Source: Burkholderiales bacterium
Lineage (GTDB): Bacteria; Pseudomonadota; Gammaproteobacteria; Burkholderiales; SG8-41
Direction: 5' to 3'
NCBI GenBank assembly: GCA_036262035.1
Contig: DATAJS010000010.1
Span: 186,001-250,000, forward strand
Length of the DNA: 64,000 bases
The position numbers and the translations under genes are program-made. Of the stretch, positions 1-11,497 are shown one piece after another; the first letter of the stretch is position 1, and every line of letters starts with the position of its first letter. The notes under the pieces were generated by a model. That model was given only the letters and a program-made list of their open reading frames with translations. It was not told the DNA's origin and did not search any database.

Positions 1-44
1 CGGCACCCCCAGGGTGCCGTCTTCGTGCTGCGGGTGACGCGTCG

Positions 45-1292
45 TCACTTCTTGGCTGAGTCCGCCGCGGGCGCCGGGGCGCTGGCTGCCGTGGCGGTCG
101 CGCCTCCCGGCGTGATCGTCTCGAGCGGCTCCCACTTGCCGCCTTTCACGACGTAGATCGTGATCGGGCCGTTCTTGAGGTCGCCTTTGTCGTCGAACGC
201 GATCGGGCCGATGACGCCCTGGTAGTTCGTCTTCGCAAGCTCCGGCAGGAACTTGGCGGGATCGGTCGAGTTCGCGCGCTTCATCGCGTCGACGAAGACC
301 ATCACCGCGTCGTAGCCCATCGGTGCGAAGAGCTCGACGTCGGCGTTGTACTTCGCCTTGAACTTCTTCAGGAACGCCTCGCCGCCGGGCATCTTCTCCT
401 TCGGCAGGCCGGGGACCGAGGCCATGACGCCTTCGGCCGGCGCGCCGGCGAGCTTGATGAAGTTGGGCGTCTGCATGCCGTCGCCGCCGATGAACTTCGC
501 CTTGATGCCGAGCTCGGCCATCTGCTTGACCATCGGGCCTGCCTGCGGGTCGATGCCGCCGAACATGACGAGGTCGGGCTTGACCCCCTTGATCTTGGTC
601 AGGATCGCCTTGAAGTCGGTGTCCTTGTCGGTGGTGTGCTCGTGAGCCACCACCTTGGCGCCGCTTTCCTTGATCGTGCGCTCGAACGCGTCGGCGAGTC
701 CCTGGCCATAGGCGGTGCTGTCGTCGATGATCGCGACGGTCTTCGCTTTCAGGTGCTCGGCCGCGTACTTCGCGAGGGTCGGGCCCTGCTGGTCGTCGTT
801 GGCGACGACGCGGAAGGTGGTCTTGAAGCCCTGCTGGGTGTACTTGGGATTGGTCGATCCCGGGGAGATCTGCGGGATGCCGGCGTCGGAGTAGACCTTG
901 GAGGCCGGAATCGACGCGCCCGAGTTGAAGTGGCCGACCACCGCGACGACCTTGGCGTCGACGAGCTTCTGCGCGACGGTCTGCGCCTTGGTCGGGTTGG
1001 CTTCGTCGTCCTCCGCCAGGAGCTCGAACTTCACCTTGCGCCCGCCGATCTCGACACCCATGGCGTTCGCGTCGTCGACGCCGAGCTGCACGCCGTTCTT
1101 GATGTCGATGCCGATGTGGGCCTGCGGACCGGTCAGGGGAGACGCGGTGCCGATCTTGACCGTGGCGGCCTCGATCGGCCGCGGCGCTTCGGCGGCCTTG
1201 GGCGCGGGCGCCTCTTCCTTCTTGCCGCAGGCCCCGATGAACGCGGCGAGCGCGAACGCCACCGCTACCGTAAGAACGTTTCTGCGCTTCAT
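45..1292 (-). CDS. Branched-chain amino acid ABC transporter substrate-binding lipoprotein (LivK-like)
   Basis: A 415-residue periplasmic binding protein of the leucine/isoleucine/valine-binding family (type I fold), expected to hand an amino acid or other small solute to an ABC permease. The N-terminus has two arginines, a hydrophobic stretch and a lipobox-like I-G-A-C with Cys22, so it is probably a lipoprotein. The binding domain runs from about residue 45 to 385 and opens with KIGTASPLTGPQAHIG, typical of the family. The last 20 residues are an Ala/Pro-rich tail. No permease or ATPase gene lies next to it inside the window; partners may lie beyond the left edge. The substrate cannot be read from the sequence. 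Confidence 0.9.
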   Translation of the reverse strand: MKRRNVLTVAVAFALAAFIGACGKKEEAPAPKAAEAPRPIEAATVKIGTASPLTGPQAHIGIDIKNGVQLGVDDANAMGVEIGGRKVKFELLAEDDEANPTKAQTVAQKLVDAKVVAVVGHFNSGASIPASKVYSDAGIPQISPGSTNPKYTQQGFKTTFRVVANDDQQGPTLAKYAAEHLKAKTVAIIDDSTAYGQGLADAFERTIKESGAKVVAHEHTTDKDTDFKAILTKIKGVKPDLVMFGGIDPQAGPMVKQMAELGIKAKFIGGDGMQTPNFIKLAGAPAEGVMASVPGLPKEKMPGGEAFLKKFKAKYNADVELFAPMGYDAVMVFVDAMKRANSTDPAKFLPELAKTNYQGVIGPIAFDDKGDLKNGPITIYVVKGGKWEPLETITPGGATATAASAPAPAADSAKK

Positions 1293-1339
1293 GGCGCCTC
1301 CCTTGAGTTATTTATATTGCGGAGCGTGGCCGGGGATTC

Positions 1340-1660
1340 CTACTTCTGCGACAGCACCCACTTCACGAGCGTGCGGATGTCGTCGTCCTTGACGTGTGCG
1401 TTCGGCGGCATCGGGATGTCGCCCCAGTTGCCTTTCCCGCCCTGCTTGACCTTGGTGAAGAGCTCGGCTTCGGCCTTGGCTTTGCCTTTGTACTTCGCCG
1501 CGACGTCCTTGAACGAAGGACCGATCACTTTCTTGTCCACGCCGTGGCAGGTCATGCAGCCGGACTTCTGGGCGAGCTCCTGATTGGCCGAGGCGGGAAG
1601 GGCGGCGACGGCAGCGACGGCAGCGACGGCGAGCGCGCAGCCGAGGATGGTGCGTTTCAT
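1340..1660 (-). CDS. Small class I cytochrome c (c551/c8-like)
   Basis: A 106-residue secreted cytochrome. A Sec signal peptide ends near residue 25 (ALPASA). The haem attachment site C35-M-T-C-H39 supplies two thioether cysteines and the proximal His. Met84 in the DIPMPPN motif is the likely distal ligand, as in c551/c8 proteins. It should be a periplasmic electron carrier for a terminal oxidase, nitrite reductase or dehydrogenase. It sits 47 bp upstream of the binding-protein gene on the same strand, with no obvious shared function. A good Shine-Dalgarno sequence (AGAGGA) precedes the ATG. Confidence 0.93.
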   Translation of the reverse strand: MKRTILGCALAVAAVAAVAALPASANQELAQKSGCMTCHGVDKKVIGPSFKDVAAKYKGKAKAEAELFTKVKQGGKGNWGDIPMPPNAHVKDDDIRTLVKWVLSQK

Positions 1661-1747
1661 GGCGGGTCCTCTGGTTGAGTTGTGGAATTCTAACCGAAGC
1701 GCCGCGGCGCTCCGAACACCTCGATAACGCGGCGGCCGCGCTGCGGT

Positions 1748-3793
<2,046 letters not shown>

Positions 3794-3811
3794 GATCGTC
3801 TCCGTAGGAAC

Positions 3812-3930
3812 CGTCATTCCCGCGTACGCGGGAATCCATTTTTTCAGATCAAAGTCAACATGGCTCCCGGATCGCGTCCGCTATCGCGGACAGGTCCGGG
3901 ACGACGCGACGGGCGTCGCGTCGGAATGAC
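3812..3930. repeat. Dispersed palindromic repeat (GTCATTCCCGC family)
   Basis: Fills the gap between ilvD and the YyaL gene. One arm begins GTCATTCCCGCG and runs to GGAATCCATTTT; the opposing arm ends in GTCGGAATGAC. Inner arms with CGGATCGCGTCCGCTATCGC form a second hairpin. Related copies occur near 23232, 45358, 46358, 47500 and 51487. Confidence 0.75.
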
Positions 3931-3942
3931 GACTTTGCGACG

Positions 3943-5616
3943 TCAGTCGGTCACCGCGCCCTTGGACGCGCTCGACACGAGCTTCATGAACTTGGCGAGC
4001 GCGCCCCGCGTGTACCGCGGCGCGGGCTGCTTCCAGGCCGCGCGGCGCTTCGCGAGCTCGTCGTCCGGCACGTTGAGCTGGATGAGGAGCCGGTCGGCGT
4101 CGATGGTGATCGAGTCGCCTTCCTGCACCAGCGCGATCGTGCCGCCGACGTACGCTTCGGGCGCGACGTGGCCGACCACCATGCCCCACGTGCCGCCGGA
4201 GAAGCGCCCGTCGGTGATGAGGCCGACCGAGTCGCCGAGGTCCTGGCCGATGAGCGCGCCGGTGGGCGCGAGCATCTCCTGCATGCCCGGGCCGCCTTTC
4301 GGTCCTTCGTAGCGGATCACCACCACGTCGCCGGCCTTGATCTTCTTCGCCATGATCGCGTCCATGGTCTCGCGCTCGGAGTCGAACACGCGCGCGGGTC
4401 CGGTGATCTTCGGCGACTTCAGACCGGTGATCTTGGCCACGCAGCCTTCGGTCGCGAGGTTGCCCTTGAGGATCGCGAGGTGGCCATGGGCATACAGCGG
4501 CTTGTCGAAGGGGCGAATGACGTCCTGGTCCTGCCGCGGCTGGTCCGGAATCTTCTCCAGCTCTTCGGCCATGGTGCGGCCCGTGATCGTCAGGCAGTCG
4601 CCGTGCAGCAGGCCCGCCTTCAGCAGCATCTTCAGCACCTGCGGCACGCCGCCGGCGCGGTTGAAATCGACCGCGACGTACTTGCCCGAGGGCTTGAGAT
4701 CGCACAGCACCGGAACCTTCTTGCGCATGCGCTCGAAGTCGTCGATCGTCCACTCGATCTCGGCCGCGTGCGCGATCGCGAGGTAGTGCAGCACCGCGTT
4801 GGTCGAGCCGCCGGTCGCCATGATGAGCGCGACCGCGTTTTCGATCGCTTTTTTGGTGACGATGTCGCGCGGTTTGATGTTCTTCTTCACCGCTTCGACC
4901 AGCGTCTTCGCGGACGCTCCGGCCGAATCGGCTTTCTCGGGATCGGGTGACGCGAGCTGCGAGGAGCCGAGCAGGCTCATGCCGAGCGCCTCGAACGACG
5001 AGGACATCGTGTTCGCGGTGTACATGCCGCCGCACGCGCCGACGGTCGGGCACGCGTTCTTCTCGATGCCGACGAAGTCTTCCTCGCTCATCTTGCCCGC
5101 GGCGAACGCGCCCACCGCTTCGAACGAGCTGACGATCGTGAGGTCCTGCCCTTTCCACTTGCCCGGCTTGATCGTGCCGGCGTAGACGTAGATCGCGGGC
5201 ACGTTCATGCGCAGGATCGCGATCATGCCGCCGGGCATGTTCTTGTCGCAGCCGCCGCAGACCAGCACGCCGTCCATCGCCTGGCCGTTGACCGCGGTCT
5301 CGATGGCGTCGGCAATGACCTCGCGCGAAACCAGCGAGTATTTCATCGCCTCGGTGCCCATGCCGATGCCGTCGGTGATCGTCGGCACGCCGAACATCTG
5401 CGGCATCGCGCCCGCATCGTGCAAAGCGGCGATCGCGCGATCGACGAGCGGCTGTATGCCGGCGTTGCACGGATTCATCGTCGAGTGCCCGTTCGCGACG
5501 CCGATGATCGGCTTCTCGAAATCGCCGTCGCCGAAACCGACCGCGCGCAGCATCGCGCGGTTCGGCGAGCGTGCGACACCGTGGGTGATGAGATGGCTGC
5601 GTCTGTTCAGCGCCAT
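3943..5616 (-). CDS. ilvD: Dihydroxy-acid dehydratase
   Basis: A 557-residue enzyme that converts 2,3-dihydroxyisovalerate and 2,3-dihydroxy-3-methylvalerate to the 2-oxo acids in valine and isoleucine synthesis. Fe-S ligand motifs are visible as [10 protein letters not shown] near residue 120 and [15 protein letters not shown] near residue 190. [19 protein letters not shown] matches the conserved C-terminal block. The length fits the shorter IlvD branch rather than the roughly 615-residue E. coli type. The start follows a GGGGAAAG-like ribosome site read on the minus strand. No other ilv gene is adjacent, so it is a solitary copy. Confidence 0.97.
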   Translation of the reverse strand: MALNRRSHLITHGVARSPNRAMLRAVGFGDGDFEKPIIGVANGHSTMNPCNAGIQPLVDRAIAALHDAGAMPQMFGVPTITDGIGMGTEAMKYSLVSREVIADAIETAVNGQAMDGVLVCGGCDKNMPGGMIAILRMNVPAIYVYAGTIKPGKWKGQDLTIVSSFEAVGAFAAGKMSEEDFVGIEKNACPTVGACGGMYTANTMSSSFEALGMSLLGSSQLASPDPEKADSAGASAKTLVEAVKKNIKPRDIVTKKAIENAVALIMATGGSTNAVLHYLAIAHAAEIEWTIDDFERMRKKVPVLCDLKPSGKYVAVDFNRAGGVPQVLKMLLKAGLLHGDCLTITGRTMAEELEKIPDQPRQDQDVIRPFDKPLYAHGHLAILKGNLATEGCVAKITGLKSPKITGPARVFDSERETMDAIMAKKIKAGDVVVIRYEGPKGGPGMQEMLAPTGALIGQDLGDSVGLITDGRFSGGTWGMVVGHVAPEAYVGGTIALVQEGDSITIDADRLLIQLNVPDDELAKRRAAWKQPAPRYTRGALAKFMKLVSSASKGAVTD

Positions 5617-5754
5617 GGGGAAAGTCCTTGCGAGAATGCGTCTACAATCGAGCCGGATATTCTAACGCCGACTCTTGCCGCAGCTGACGCCGCGTCAAAA
5701 GCCGCAACTACATCCCTCAAGCGGCTATCGCCGCTACATCCGATCGCCCCTCCG

Positions 5755-6549
5755 ATGCTCGTTCACCCTCAGTTCGATCCCGTCGCAGTGCATCTCGGTC
5801 CGCTCGCGATCCGCTGGTACGGTCTCATGTACTTGGTCGGTTTCGCCCTGATCTGGTGGTTGGGCGCCCGGCGCATCGCGAAAAACCCCGGCGGCGTGTG
5901 GACGCGCAAGGATCTCGAGGACGCGATGTTCTACGGCATCCTCGGCACGATCCTCGGCGGGCGGCTGGGCTACGTGCTCTTCTACAAGCTCTCCGATTAC
6001 CTCGCCGAGCCGCTGAAGATCTTCGCGGTGTGGGAAGGCGGCATGTCGTTCCACGGCGGCATGCTCGGCGTGATCCTCGCGATGTGCATCTTCGCGTGGC
6101 GCCGCAGGCAGGATTGGCTTGCGATCACCGATTTCGTGGCGCCGCTCGTGCCGTTGGGGCTCGCGGCCGGCCGCCTGGGCAACTTCATCAACGCCGAGCT
6201 CTGGGGACGGCCGACCGACGTGCCGTGGGCGATGATCTTCCCCAACGCCGACAACGTGCCGCGCCATCCGTCGCAGCTCTACGAGCTCGGCCTCGAAGGC
6301 ATCGCGCTCTTCATCCTGCTCTTCTGGTATTCGTCCAGGCCGCGCCCGCGCGGGGCCGTCTCGGGCATGTTCCTGATCGGCTACGGGACCTTCCGCTTCA
6401 TCGTCGAATACACGCGCGAGCCCGACAGCTACCTGGGTCTGCTCGCCATGGGCTTCTCGATGGGGCAGTGGCTGTCGCTTCCCATGATCGCCGCCGGTAT
6501 CGGTTTCGTCGCGTGGGCCTACCGCTCGCGACCGCAGAAGGCTTTGTAG
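5755..6549 (+). CDS. lgt: Prolipoprotein diacylglyceryl transferase
   Basis: A 264-residue integral inner-membrane enzyme that transfers diacylglycerol from phosphatidylglycerol to the lipobox cysteine of prolipoproteins. It has about seven transmembrane segments. The signature [17 protein letters not shown] lies near residue 140, and the HGGMLG motif near residue 100. The frame stays open for 112 codons upstream, but [11 protein letters not shown] is the family N-terminus, so 5755 is the start. The gene is divergent from ilvD. Confidence 0.96.
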   Translation: MLVHPQFDPVAVHLGPLAIRWYGLMYLVGFALIWWLGARRIAKNPGGVWTRKDLEDAMFYGILGTILGGRLGYVLFYKLSDYLAEPLKIFAVWEGGMSFHGGMLGVILAMCIFAWRRRQDWLAITDFVAPLVPLGLAAGRLGNFINAELWGRPTDVPWAMIFPNADNVPRHPSQLYELGLEGIALFILLFWYSSRPRPRGAVSGMFLIGYGTFRFIVEYTREPDSYLGLLAMGFSMGQWLSLPMIAAGIGFVAWAYRSRPQKAL

Positions 6550-6571
6550 AATCAGAGCGGTACGCTACAAT
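6544..6571 (+). promoter_or_regulatory. Putative sigma-70 promoter of tRNA-Ala
   Basis: TTGTAG (6544-6549), a 16-nt spacer and TACAAT (6566-6571). The tRNA starts 15 nt after the -10 box. It overlaps the 3' end of lgt. Confidence 0.5.
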
Positions 6572-6585
6572 CGCGCTCTCTTCAC

Positions 6586-6661
<76 letters not shown>

Positions 6662-6671
6662 GATTCGAGAC

Positions 6672-6706
6672 AAAGGGTCAGCAGGCCGTGCGCCGCTGGC
6701 CCTTTT
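6672..6706 (+). terminator. Rho-independent terminator after tRNA-Ala
   Basis: AAAGGGTCAGC (6672-6682) pairs with GCTGGCCCTTT (6695-6705), with one T-G pair, and is followed by a T. Located 10 nt after the tRNA. Confidence 0.7.
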
Positions 6707-6805
6707 GCATGGGTAGGCGAACGATCGCGTTGCGCCGCTCCGTCGTTTGACTTCCCCGCGCCCGCGCGCTAGATAAGATCAATTCCCAGACCATCGGACG
6801 CGGGC

Positions 6806-8677
6806 ATGGACGAGCTCGATCAATCCGCCGCAGGCCTCGAGTCGATCCGCGTAGAAGAGCGTCCTGCGCAGTCGACGCTCGAGAAGATCTGCGACGCCGA
6901 AAACCTCGCCACGGCGCTCGGCGCGAAAAGCACGACCTCGGTCGTCAAGCTCGGCGACTTCCTCGTGCAGCTCGGGCTGCTCAATCGCGATCAGCTCGGC
7001 ATCGCGCTCCAGTACCAGCAGGGCGACCCGAAGAAACACCTCGGCGAGATCCTCGTCGAGCTGGGCTTTCTCACGCGCGAGCAGGTCGACCTCGTGCTGT
7101 GCCAGAAGCTCGGCATTCCTTTCGTCGACCTCTCGAAGTTCGTGATCGAGCCGCGGGTGCTGAAAGCGCTGCCCGAAGAGCTCGTGCGCAAGAACGCGAT
7201 CGTGCCGCTGTGCTACGCCGAGGGGCGTCTGGTGATTGCGATGCCCGATCCGCTCCAGCGCGACGTGATCGAGCGCGTGCGCTTCTTCACCCAGGGCGGG
7301 GTGGTGCCGGTGATGGCGAACGTCGACGAGATCGAGCGCGTCATCGTCACGTTCTTCGGCGGCCCGACCGAGCGCCACGAGATCCAGGCGATCGCCCGGC
7401 AGCTCCGCGACGAGCTGTCGCAGGACCACGAGGCCAAGGACGAGGCGATCAAGGAGAACGACAGCACGCTCGTTCGCCTCGTCAACAAGATGATCATCGA
7501 CGCGCACAACGCGGGCGCGTCGGACATCCACGTCGAGGCGAACCGCGGCCGCGAGAACGTGGTGGTGCGCTTCCGCAACGACGGCGTGCTGTCGGAGTAC
7601 CTGCGGCTGCCCTACAACTTCCGCTCGGCCATGGTGTCGCGGCTGAAGATCATGGCCGGGCTCGACATCTCCGAGCGCCGGCGCGCGCAGGACGGCCGCA
7701 TCAACTTCCTCGAGTTCAGCCACATCGAGCTCGAGCTGCGCGTGGTCACGGTGCCGACGCGCGACAGCCTCGAGGACGTGGTGATGCGGCTGCTCGCGGC
7801 GACCGAGGCGCTGCCGCTGCCCAAGCTCGGCCTTTCCGAGAACCAGATGAAGCAGGTGCGCGAGCTCATCCGCAAGCCGTACGGCCTCATCCTCGCGGCG
7901 GGTCCGACCGGATCGGGCAAGACCACCTCGCTGCACTCGCTGGTGAGCGAGATCAACGAGCCCGGCACCAAGATCTGGACGGCGGAGAACCCGATCGAGA
8001 TCACGCAGCAGGGCTTGCGGCAGGTGCAGGTCAACCCGCGCATCGGCTGGGATTTCGCGACCGTGATGCGCGCGTTCCTGCGGGCGGACCCTGACGTCAT
8101 CATGGTCGGCGAGATGCGCGACCAGGAGACCGCGGGCATCGCGGTCGAGGCCTCGCTCACCGGCCACCTCGTGCTCTCGACGCTGCACACCAACAGCGCG
8201 GCCGAGACCGTGGTGCGCCTGCTCGACATGGGCATCGACCCGTTCAGCTTCAGCGATTCGCTGCTCGCGGTGCTCGCGCAGCGTCTCGCCCGCCGTCTGT
8301 GCATACGCTGCCGCGTCAAGCGCCCGGCCAGACCGGACGAAATCCAGGCGCTGGCCGGGGAGTATTGCTTCGATACCGAGCTCAAACCGGCCGACCTGAT
8401 CGAGCAGTGGAACGCGCGCTACGGCGGGCGGCTCGTGATGCACGACGTGCGCGGCTGCGACTTCTGCCGCCGCACCGGCTACCGCGGCCGTATCGGTCTG
8501 TTCGAGCTCCTCATCGTGACCCCCGAGATGCGGCGCATGATGCTGCGGCGGGCGTCGGCGCCGGAGCTGCGCCTCTACGCGATGAGCGCCGGCATGCGGA
8601 CGCTCAAGCAGGACGGCATCGACAAAGTGCTCGCGGGCGATACCGACATGCACGAGGTGCGCGCGGCGGCATTTTGA
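6806..8677 (+). CDS. GspE/PilB-type secretion or pilus assembly ATPase
   Basis: A 623-residue hexameric traffic ATPase. An N-terminal MshEN-type domain (GDFLVQLGLLNRDQLGIAL and the LGEILVELGFLT repeat) is followed by the T2SSE core. Walker A GPTGSGKTT is near residue 370, a Walker B region (DVIMVGEMRDQ) near 430, and the His box STLHTN follows. A zinc-binding pair CIRC and CDFC near residues 500 and 550 matches GspE/PilB proteins. The length exceeds the usual 560-570 because of an N-terminal extension of about 40 residues. No pilin, PilC/GspF or secretin gene is nearby, so it is an orphan ATPase that must serve machinery encoded elsewhere. Confidence 0.9.
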   Translation: MDELDQSAAGLESIRVEERPAQSTLEKICDAENLATALGAKSTTSVVKLGDFLVQLGLLNRDQLGIALQYQQGDPKKHLGEILVELGFLTREQVDLVLCQKLGIPFVDLSKFVIEPRVLKALPEELVRKNAIVPLCYAEGRLVIAMPDPLQRDVIERVRFFTQGGVVPVMANVDEIERVIVTFFGGPTERHEIQAIARQLRDELSQDHEAKDEAIKENDSTLVRLVNKMIIDAHNAGASDIHVEANRGRENVVVRFRNDGVLSEYLRLPYNFRSAMVSRLKIMAGLDISERRRAQDGRINFLEFSHIELELRVVTVPTRDSLEDVVMRLLAATEALPLPKLGLSENQMKQVRELIRKPYGLILAAGPTGSGKTTSLHSLVSEINEPGTKIWTAENPIEITQQGLRQVQVNPRIGWDFATVMRAFLRADPDVIMVGEMRDQETAGIAVEASLTGHLVLSTLHTNSAAETVVRLLDMGIDPFSFSDSLLAVLAQRLARRLCIRCRVKRPARPDEIQALAGEYCFDTELKPADLIEQWNARYGGRLVMHDVRGCDFCRRTGYRGRIGLFELLIVTPEMRRMMLRRASAPELRLYAMSAGMRTLKQDGIDKVLAGDTDMHEVRAAAF

Positions 8678-8775
8678 CAGCACGTAGCGCCGCCAGGCGC
8701 ATAAGCGCGCTTTTGCGCGGAGAGGTGCGGCCTCGGCCGCACCGACCAGCGGTGTAGATCTTTCAGGAGGAGAGA

Positions 8776-9900
8776 ATGGCATCCGAACACGCGGCGATGC
8801 TCAAGGAGAGCGTCGCCGACTTCATCGCGCGCGGCATGGACATCGGCCGCGTGCGCAAGCTGCGCGGCACGCCCGGCGAATATGACCGCGCCGTCTGGAA
8901 GCAGATGGCCGATCTGGGCTGGCTCGGCATCGCCGTTCCCGAGGCGTACGGCGGCATGGGGCTCGGCCTGGCGGAGACGGCCATCGTCGCCGAAGGGCTC
9001 GGCCGCGCGCTCGCGCCGGAGCCCTACACGGCGTGCGCGGTGCTCGCCGCGACGATTCTCGCCGAGGGCGACAACGAGCCGCTCAAGGCCGACGTGCTTC
9101 CGCGCATTGCCGGCGGCGACCTCATACCCGCGGTGGCGTGGCAGGAGCAGGCCGGCGCCACCGACGGCGCTCACGTCGCGCTCGCCGCGACGCCTTTCGA
9201 AGGCGGCTATCGGCTGAACGGCACCAAGCGCTACGTGGTCGGCGCCGCCGGCGCGGACGCTTACATCGTCGCAGGCAAGGCCGACAGCGGTCTCGTGCTC
9301 GGCTATCTCGATCGCAACGCGGCGGGCGTGACACAGGCGCTCGAGCCGCTCGCCGACGGCCGCCACTTCGGCACGCTCGCGCTCGACAACGCCCTGGTGC
9401 CGCGCGAGCGCGTGATCGCGACCGGCGATGCGGCGGCCGCGGCGCTCTCGCGCGCGCTCGACCGCGCGCGCGCCGTCGCGAGCGCGGAGCTCTACGGCGT
9501 GATGAGCCGCGCGCTCGAGATGAGCGTCGACTACATGAAGACGCGCGTGCAGTTCGGCAAGCCGATCGGGAGCTTCCAGGCGTTGCAGCACCGCGCGGTG
9601 AATCTCTACATCCAGCAGCAACTGGCTTCGGCGACGCTGGACGACAGCTTGCGGGTGCTCGATCGCGATCCCGAGCCGCGCCAGCGCGCCGCGATCGCGA
9701 GCCGGCTCAAGGCACGCTGCTCCGACGCAGGCGTGCGCATCGCGCGCGAAGCGATCCAGATCCACGGTGCGATCGGCTTCACCGACGAATACGACGCGGG
9801 GCTGTATCTGAAGCGCGCGCTCGTGCTCGCGGCGTGGCTCGGCACCGCGACCCAGCACCGCCGCCGTTACGCCGCGCTGGCGCTGCAATCGGAGGACTGA
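8776..9900 (+). CDS. Acyl-CoA dehydrogenase, probable non-catalytic partner
   Basis: A 374-residue flavoprotein of the acyl-CoA dehydrogenase fold: N-terminal helical domain, beta domain, then a C-terminal helical domain (EMSVDYMKTRVQFGKPIG, AIQIHGAIGFTDEYDAG). The C-terminus lacks the Y-G-G-[ST]-x-E-[IV]-Q type motif that forms part of the usual active site. It therefore resembles the non-catalytic member of heteromeric dehydrogenase pairs. A strong ribosome site (AGGAGGAGAG) precedes the ATG. One base separates its stop from the next dehydrogenase, so the two are surely co-transcribed. The substrate is unknown. Confidence 0.9.
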   Translation: MASEHAAMLKESVADFIARGMDIGRVRKLRGTPGEYDRAVWKQMADLGWLGIAVPEAYGGMGLGLAETAIVAEGLGRALAPEPYTACAVLAATILAEGDNEPLKADVLPRIAGGDLIPAVAWQEQAGATDGAHVALAATPFEGGYRLNGTKRYVVGAAGADAYIVAGKADSGLVLGYLDRNAAGVTQALEPLADGRHFGTLALDNALVPRERVIATGDAAAAALSRALDRARAVASAELYGVMSRALEMSVDYMKTRVQFGKPIGSFQALQHRAVNLYIQQQLASATLDDSLRVLDRDPEPRQRAAIASRLKARCSDAGVRIAREAIQIHGAIGFTDEYDAGLYLKRALVLAAWLGTATQHRRRYAALALQSED

Positions 9901-9901
9901 C

Positions 9902-11056
9902 ATGGCTGAGATCGATTACAACGCGCTGCCGGACGCCGATTTCCGCGCCATGGTGCGCGAGTTCGTCGAAACCGAATATCCGCAGGACATGCGCTTCCTG
10001 TCGCGGCGCATCCGCATGGACGAAGCCCGCCCGTGGTGGAACAAGCTCGTAAAGAAAGGCTGGATCGCGCCCAACTGGCCGCGCGAGCTCGGCGGCATGG
10101 CCCTCGATCCGGGGAAGATGGTCATCTACCTCGAAGAGATGGAGCGCCACGGCGTCATGCGCGCCGCCGACCAGGGCATCACGCAGGTCGGACCGATCCT
10201 CATGAAATACGGGACCGACGCGCAGAAGGACTACTTTCTCGAGCGCACGCGCACCGGAGACATCATCTGGGCGCAGGGTTACTCCGAGCCGAACGCGGGC
10301 TCCGACCTCGCCAACCTGCAAACCTCAGCGGTGATCGAAGGCGACGAGTTCGTCATCAACGGCATGAAGATCTGGACGTCGTTCGCGCAGGAATCGACGC
10401 ACATCTACCTGCTCGTGCGCACCGACCGCGAAGCGAAGAAGCAGAAAGGCATCAGCTTCCTGCTGATCGAGTCCGATCTGCCGGGGATCACGATTCGCCC
10501 GATCCGCAACATCGCGGGCCACGAAGAGTTCTGCCAGGTGTTCTTCGACAACGTGCGCGTGCCGCGCGACCGCCTGGTCGGCAAGCTCAACGAAGGCTGG
10601 ACGGTGGCGAAGGCGCTGCTCGGGCATGAGCGCCTCAACATCGGCAGCCCGCGGCGGCCGCAGTACGCGCTGATGCGGCTCGAGATGCTGGCCCGCGCCA
10701 AAGGGCTGATGGACGATGCCGGTTTCGTCGACCGCTTCGTCGCGATCAAGCTCGACCTGGAAGATCTCGCTTCGCTCTACGGGCGATACGTCGAGCAGGT
10801 GAAGCGCGGCGAGCCGCTCGGGCCCGACGTGTCACAGCTCAAGATCTGGGCGATGGAAGTCTGGCAGCAGCTGACCGACCTCCTCGTGGAGACCGGAGCG
10901 GAGGACGGCGTGATCGAAGGTGCGCACGACGTGGCGGGGGTGGAGCTCGATTTCCTCGCGCCGTTCTATTACGCGCGGCCGGGGACGATCTACGGCGGGT
11001 CGAGCGAGGTCCAGCGGAACATACTGTCCAAATACGTTCTGGAGCTGCCGTCGTAG
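9902..11056 (+). CDS. Acyl-CoA dehydrogenase, probable catalytic partner
   Basis: A 384-residue acyl-CoA dehydrogenase that would oxidise an acyl-CoA to the 2-enoyl-CoA with FAD. Features are the middle-domain motif QGYSEPNAGSDLANLQTSA, the substrate-loop block GHERLNIG and the C-terminal TIYGGSSEVQRNILSKYVL typical of a complete active site. It forms a two-gene unit with the preceding dehydrogenase. Similar head-to-tail pairs form alpha2beta2 enzymes in actinobacterial steroid degradation; that assembly here is inference. Confidence 0.92.
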   Translation: MAEIDYNALPDADFRAMVREFVETEYPQDMRFLSRRIRMDEARPWWNKLVKKGWIAPNWPRELGGMALDPGKMVIYLEEMERHGVMRAADQGITQVGPILMKYGTDAQKDYFLERTRTGDIIWAQGYSEPNAGSDLANLQTSAVIEGDEFVINGMKIWTSFAQESTHIYLLVRTDREAKKQKGISFLLIESDLPGITIRPIRNIAGHEEFCQVFFDNVRVPRDRLVGKLNEGWTVAKALLGHERLNIGSPRRPQYALMRLEMLARAKGLMDDAGFVDRFVAIKLDLEDLASLYGRYVEQVKRGEPLGPDVSQLKIWAMEVWQQLTDLLVETGAEDGVIEGAHDVAGVELDFLAPFYYARPGTIYGGSSEVQRNILSKYVLELPS

Positions 11057-11065
11057 ATCTCACTC

Positions 11066-11120
11066 CGTAGGGTGCGCGCGAGCGCACCGCGTCGCTAGGG
11101 GGGCGTTACCACGCACCCTA
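11066..11120. repeat. Dispersed inverted repeat (GTAGGGTGCG family), copy 1
   Basis: CGTAGGGTGCGCGCGAGCGC, a short loop, then GCGTTACCACGCACCCTA. The outer arms TAGGGTGCG and CGCACCCTA pair. A near-identical copy lies at 55460-55516. Confidence 0.75.
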
Positions 11121-11137
11121 TGCAAGACTGTGCATCG

Positions 11138-11461
11138 TCACGGCTTGGATTCAAGCCGCCGCGCGAATACCGCCATCTCCTTGGCCGCCTGCTTGTCGCC
11201 TTTCTTCTCGGCGACGGCGATACCCTTGCGGTATGCGTCCAGCGCCTCGGCGCGAGAGCCCGCGGCCTCATGCGCTTTGCCGAGCAGCTTCCACGCGGCG
11301 GAGTACTCCGGATCGTGCGCGAGCGCCGCCCGCAAGTGCTCCACCGCGGCCGCGGCTTCGCCGGCCTTGAGGTACTCGTTGCCGAGGCTGTAGCGCAGCA
11401 GCGCGTTGTCGCGGCCGGCCGCGAGCATCTTGAGGAGGTTGTCCAGGAGGAGCGACGCCAT
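11138..11461 (-). CDS. Small tetratricopeptide-repeat protein
   Basis: A 107-residue, largely helical protein without a signal peptide. At least two TPR-like helical pairs are visible (ALLRYSLGNEYLKAGEAAA; AAWKLLGKAHEAAGSRAEA; ALDAYRKGIAVAEKKGD), giving a small protein-interaction module. It is transcribed divergently from recG, with 36 bp between the starts. No partner is evident from context. Confidence 0.85.
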   Translation of the reverse strand: MASLLLDNLLKMLAAGRDNALLRYSLGNEYLKAGEAAAAVEHLRAALAHDPEYSAAWKLLGKAHEAAGSRAEALDAYRKGIAVAEKKGDKQAAKEMAVFARRLESKP

Positions 11462-11497
11462 TTGATACTTTGGTGAGGGCGCTTCATCATAGCAAAC

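Noticed and set aside
6779..8782. Long minus-strand open frame (about 667 codons) opposite the secretion ATPase gene
   Set aside because: It is antisense to a gene with full Walker motifs. Its product is low-complexity Arg/His/Leu/Glu-rich, as expected from the reverse strand of GC-rich codons.
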